From NCBI RefSeq assembly GCF_900113035.1, contig NZ_FONX01000009.1:1-64000 (forward strand): DNA of 64,000 nt, in the 5' to 3' direction. The position numbers were made by a program, and so were the translations under genes. Below, in pieces: positions 61,516-64,000 of the stretch; the first letter of the stretch is position 1; every line of letters starts with the position of its first letter. The notes below the pieces were generated by a model. It was given only the letters and a program-made list of their open reading frames with translations. It was not told the origin of the DNA and did not search any database. The stretch comes from Paracidovorax wautersii (GTDB taxonomy: Bacteria > Pseudomonadota > Gammaproteobacteria > Burkholderiales > Burkholderiaceae_C).

Positions 61516-61560
61516 CAGCGCTTGCCGTTCAGGCGTCTTCAGCTATGGAATTGGTAGCGA
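61516..61560 (+). repeat. Dispersed AT-rich repeat, copy 2
   Basis: CAGCGCTTGCCGTTCAGGCG followed by TCTTCAGCTATGGAATTGGTAGCGA. Its second half (AGCTATGGAAT...TAGC) matches the copy in hutD best. It lies in the gap between the Bug-type gene and the SDR gene. Confidence 0.7.
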
Positions 61561-61590
61561 ATGCCGGATGGCTCGTAGCGCCTGGGGGGC

Positions 61591-62391
61591 TCAGCCCTCG
61601 CGCACGTCCGCCACCGGCTGCTGGCCGAAGTCGGGCCGCTGCAGCCAGGCCAGCACGCGGCGTGCGGCTTCTTCGGGCGAGGTGAGCATGCCCTGGCTTT
61701 TCAGCGCGGCGAAGTTGCCGGCGTCCGGAAAGCGCTCCGGCGCGGCGCCGCGCAGTTGGGTCTGCATGGCGGTGTCGATCACGCCTGGGGCCAGCGAGCA
61801 CACGCGGGCCCCGTGGGGCCGGGCGGCCTCGTCCAGCGCCACGCAGCGGGTGAAATGGTCCATGCCGGCCTTGGCCGCGCAATAGGCCGATTGCGAGGCC
61901 ATGGGGCGGCGGCCCAGGCCGGAGGAGATGTTAAGCACCTTGCGCGGCAGCGTCCAGCCGCTGGTCGCGCCCAGGAAGGCGCCCGTCAGCAGCATGGGCG
62001 CTTCCAGGCCCACGCGCAGGGCCTGGGCCAGGACAGCGGGGTCGCTGTCCGAGAGCGGCGCGATGGGCGGAATGACGCCTGCGTTGTTGATGAGGGCGGC
62101 ACTGGCGAAGCGGCTGGCGTCCAGGCCGTCCAGCCACTGGCGCAGGCGATCGGCGGCGGCGGGTGCATCGGCCAGGTCCAGCGTCCACTGCTCCAGCGTG
62201 GCGCCTTGCGGCGCCTGTGCCTGCAGCTCGGCGCTGGCGGTGCGGGCGATGCCGATCAGCGTGTGGCCGGGCTGCAGCAGCTGCTGCGCCATGGCGAGGC
62301 CCATGCCGCGCGAGGAGCCGGAGAGGATGAAGAGGTGCTGGGGCGGCTGGGCGTGGGCCGCGTCGTTCGTGATGGGGGCGGAGGAGGGCAT
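61591..62391 (-). CDS. Short-chain dehydrogenase/reductase
   Basis: This 266-residue NAD(P)-dependent oxidoreductase has the cofactor loop SGSSRGMGLAMA near 24, NNAG near 101 and the catalytic pair YCAAK near 170, with Ser in NISSGLG near 154. Layout resembles sepiapterin-reductase-like members, but the substrate is not known. Confidence 0.93.
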   Translation of the reverse strand: MPSSAPITNDAAHAQPPQHLFILSGSSRGMGLAMAQQLLQPGHTLIGIARTASAELQAQAPQGATLEQWTLDLADAPAAADRLRQWLDGLDASRFASAALINNAGVIPPIAPLSDSDPAVLAQALRVGLEAPMLLTGAFLGATSGWTLPRKVLNISSGLGRRPMASQSAYCAAKAGMDHFTRCVALDEAARPHGARVCSLAPGVIDTAMQTQLRGAAPERFPDAGNFAALKSQGMLTSPEEAARRVLAWLQRPDFGQQPVADVREG

Positions 62392-62500
62392 GCCGCGATG
62401 CTACTGCCATCCTCGCGGGGGCGAGGGCGCAGCTTTGCCGTGCGACGAGGTGGCGGAGAAAAGCGACACCAGGCATGAAGTTCGCATCGAAATAGGCCTG

Positions 62501-62544
62501 TAGCGCTTATTCAGATAGGGCTTATTGCTATGTTATTGATAGCA
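62501..62544 (+). repeat. Dispersed AT-rich repeat, copy 3
   Basis: TAGCGCTTATTCAGATAGGG followed by CTTATTGCTATGTTATTGATAGCA. It lies in the gap between the SDR and RluA-type genes and is the most AT-rich of the three copies. Confidence 0.75.
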
Positions 62545-62571
62545 AATCGATGCTTGCTGCCGCGATGCCGC

Positions 62572-63271
62572 TCAGAAATCCGGGGCGGAGTGGAATGCAC
62601 ACCAGCCACCATGCCTTGGATGCGACAGGCCCATCTCGCAGGCGTGCAGCAGCAGGCGGGGCGCAGCGGCCAGCGCCTCGGCGCCGGCATAGAGCGCATC
62701 GCCCAGGATGGGGTGGCCGATGGCGGCCAAATGCACGCGCAGCTGGTGGGTGCGGCCGGTGACGGGTTCCAGTTCGACGCGGGTCGTCGGGCCGAGTGGG
62801 TTGTTGTTTGCCGCCGCGCCCTGCGCCAGCGCGCGCCAGTGGGTGAGGCTGGGCTTGCCCTGGGCGGCATCGACGATGCGCAGCGGGCGGCGCTCCCAGT
62901 CGGCGGCGATGGGCAGGTCGATCGACTGCCATTCGCTGCCTTCGGGCGGCGCGGGCATCAGGCCCTGCACCACGGCCTGGTAGCGCTTGTGGATCTGCCG
63001 CTGCTCGAAAGCCAGGCTCAGGCGGCGCTGGACCTCGGGGTGGCGGGCCATCAGCACGAGGCCCGAGGTGGCCTGGTCCAGCCGGTGGACGATCAGCGCG
63101 CCGGGCCAGTGCTGCTGGGCGCGGGTGCTCAGGCAGTCCTGCTTGTCGGGGCCGCGGCCGGGCACGCAGAGCAGGCCGGAGGGCTTGTCCAGCACCAGCA
63201 GGTCGTCGTCCGCATGCAGGCAGCGGGGCGGCGGGTAGCGGCCGGGCGGCGGCGCAGCTTCGCCCGGGGTC

Positions 63272-63285
<14 letters not shown>
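62572..63285 (-). CDS. RluA-family pseudouridine synthase
   Basis: This 237-residue enzyme isomerises uridine in rRNA or tRNA. The catalytic Asp is in VHRLDQATSGLVLMA near 70, with YQAVVQG near 104 and VTGRTHQLRVHLAAIGHPILGD near 175. It lacks the N-terminal S4 domain, like RluA and TruC. The exact target site is unknown. Its start lies within the end of the histidine kinase gene (14-base overlap). Confidence 0.93.

Positions 63286-64000
<715 letters not shown>

Overview
This GC-rich window (GC-biased third codon positions, Leu mostly CTG) looks like the chromosome of a betaproteobacterium in the Comamonadaceae, most like Acidovorax/Paracidovorax. The grounds are the gene content, the family-typical short intergenic repeats and the protein types; no database was consulted. 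The window opens inside one gene and closes inside another.

Positions 1-27822 hold the 3' part of a hydroxamate-siderophore locus. Three collinear NRPS genes (1-19282; the first is cut by the window edge) run as (A)-PCP-E/C-A-PCP-E/C-A-PCP, then C-A-PCP-E-C-A-PCP, then C-A-PCP-TE. Behind them lies a leftward operon (TonB-dependent receptor, AlcB/IucB-type acyltransferase, N-hydroxyornithine formyltransferase) and a rightward operon (cyclic-peptide ABC exporter, ornithine N5-monooxygenase, Sfp-type phosphopantetheinyl transferase). Hand-read A-domain codes give a Ser-like and a Thr-like residue in the tail, and the tailoring genes make N-hydroxyornithine. The whole resembles the acidobactin/vacidobactin/delftibactin class. 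The start of the assembly line lies outside the window.

Positions 28070-30863 hold a CsbD-like small protein, a DUF2252 protein, a cysteine-free IscR-like Rrf2 regulator and an unrecognised small secreted or membrane protein. Positions 30874-39306 are a complete leftward kdp high-affinity K+ uptake locus: a coupled 36-residue membrane ORF, then kdpF, A, B, C, D and E. A KdpE-box-like sequence lies upstream.

Positions 39521-52399 are a histidine-utilisation locus: a NitT/TauT-type ABC importer, hutC, then hutH-hutU-hutD-hutI-(FAD oxidase)-hutF-hutG. HutF plus HutG means degradation to glutamate and formate through formylglutamate. Copies of a palindrome, CYTGTnTAnACARG, precede both the transporter and hutH and are the likely HutC operators.

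Positions 52511-64000 are mostly unlinked genes: a hypothetical protein, phosphatidylserine decarboxylase, an IF-1 paralogue with a long leader, tRNA-Pro(TGG), a DUF1624 membrane protein, a D-2-hydroxyacid dehydrogenase, an AMP-dependent ligase, a PilZ protein, a 2-oxoglutarate dioxygenase-like protein, a universal stress protein, a Bug-type binding protein, a short-chain dehydrogenase, an RluA-type pseudouridine synthase and the 3' end of a hybrid histidine kinase. Three copies of a ~45-bp AT-rich repeat are scattered here and in hut; one forms the end of hutD.
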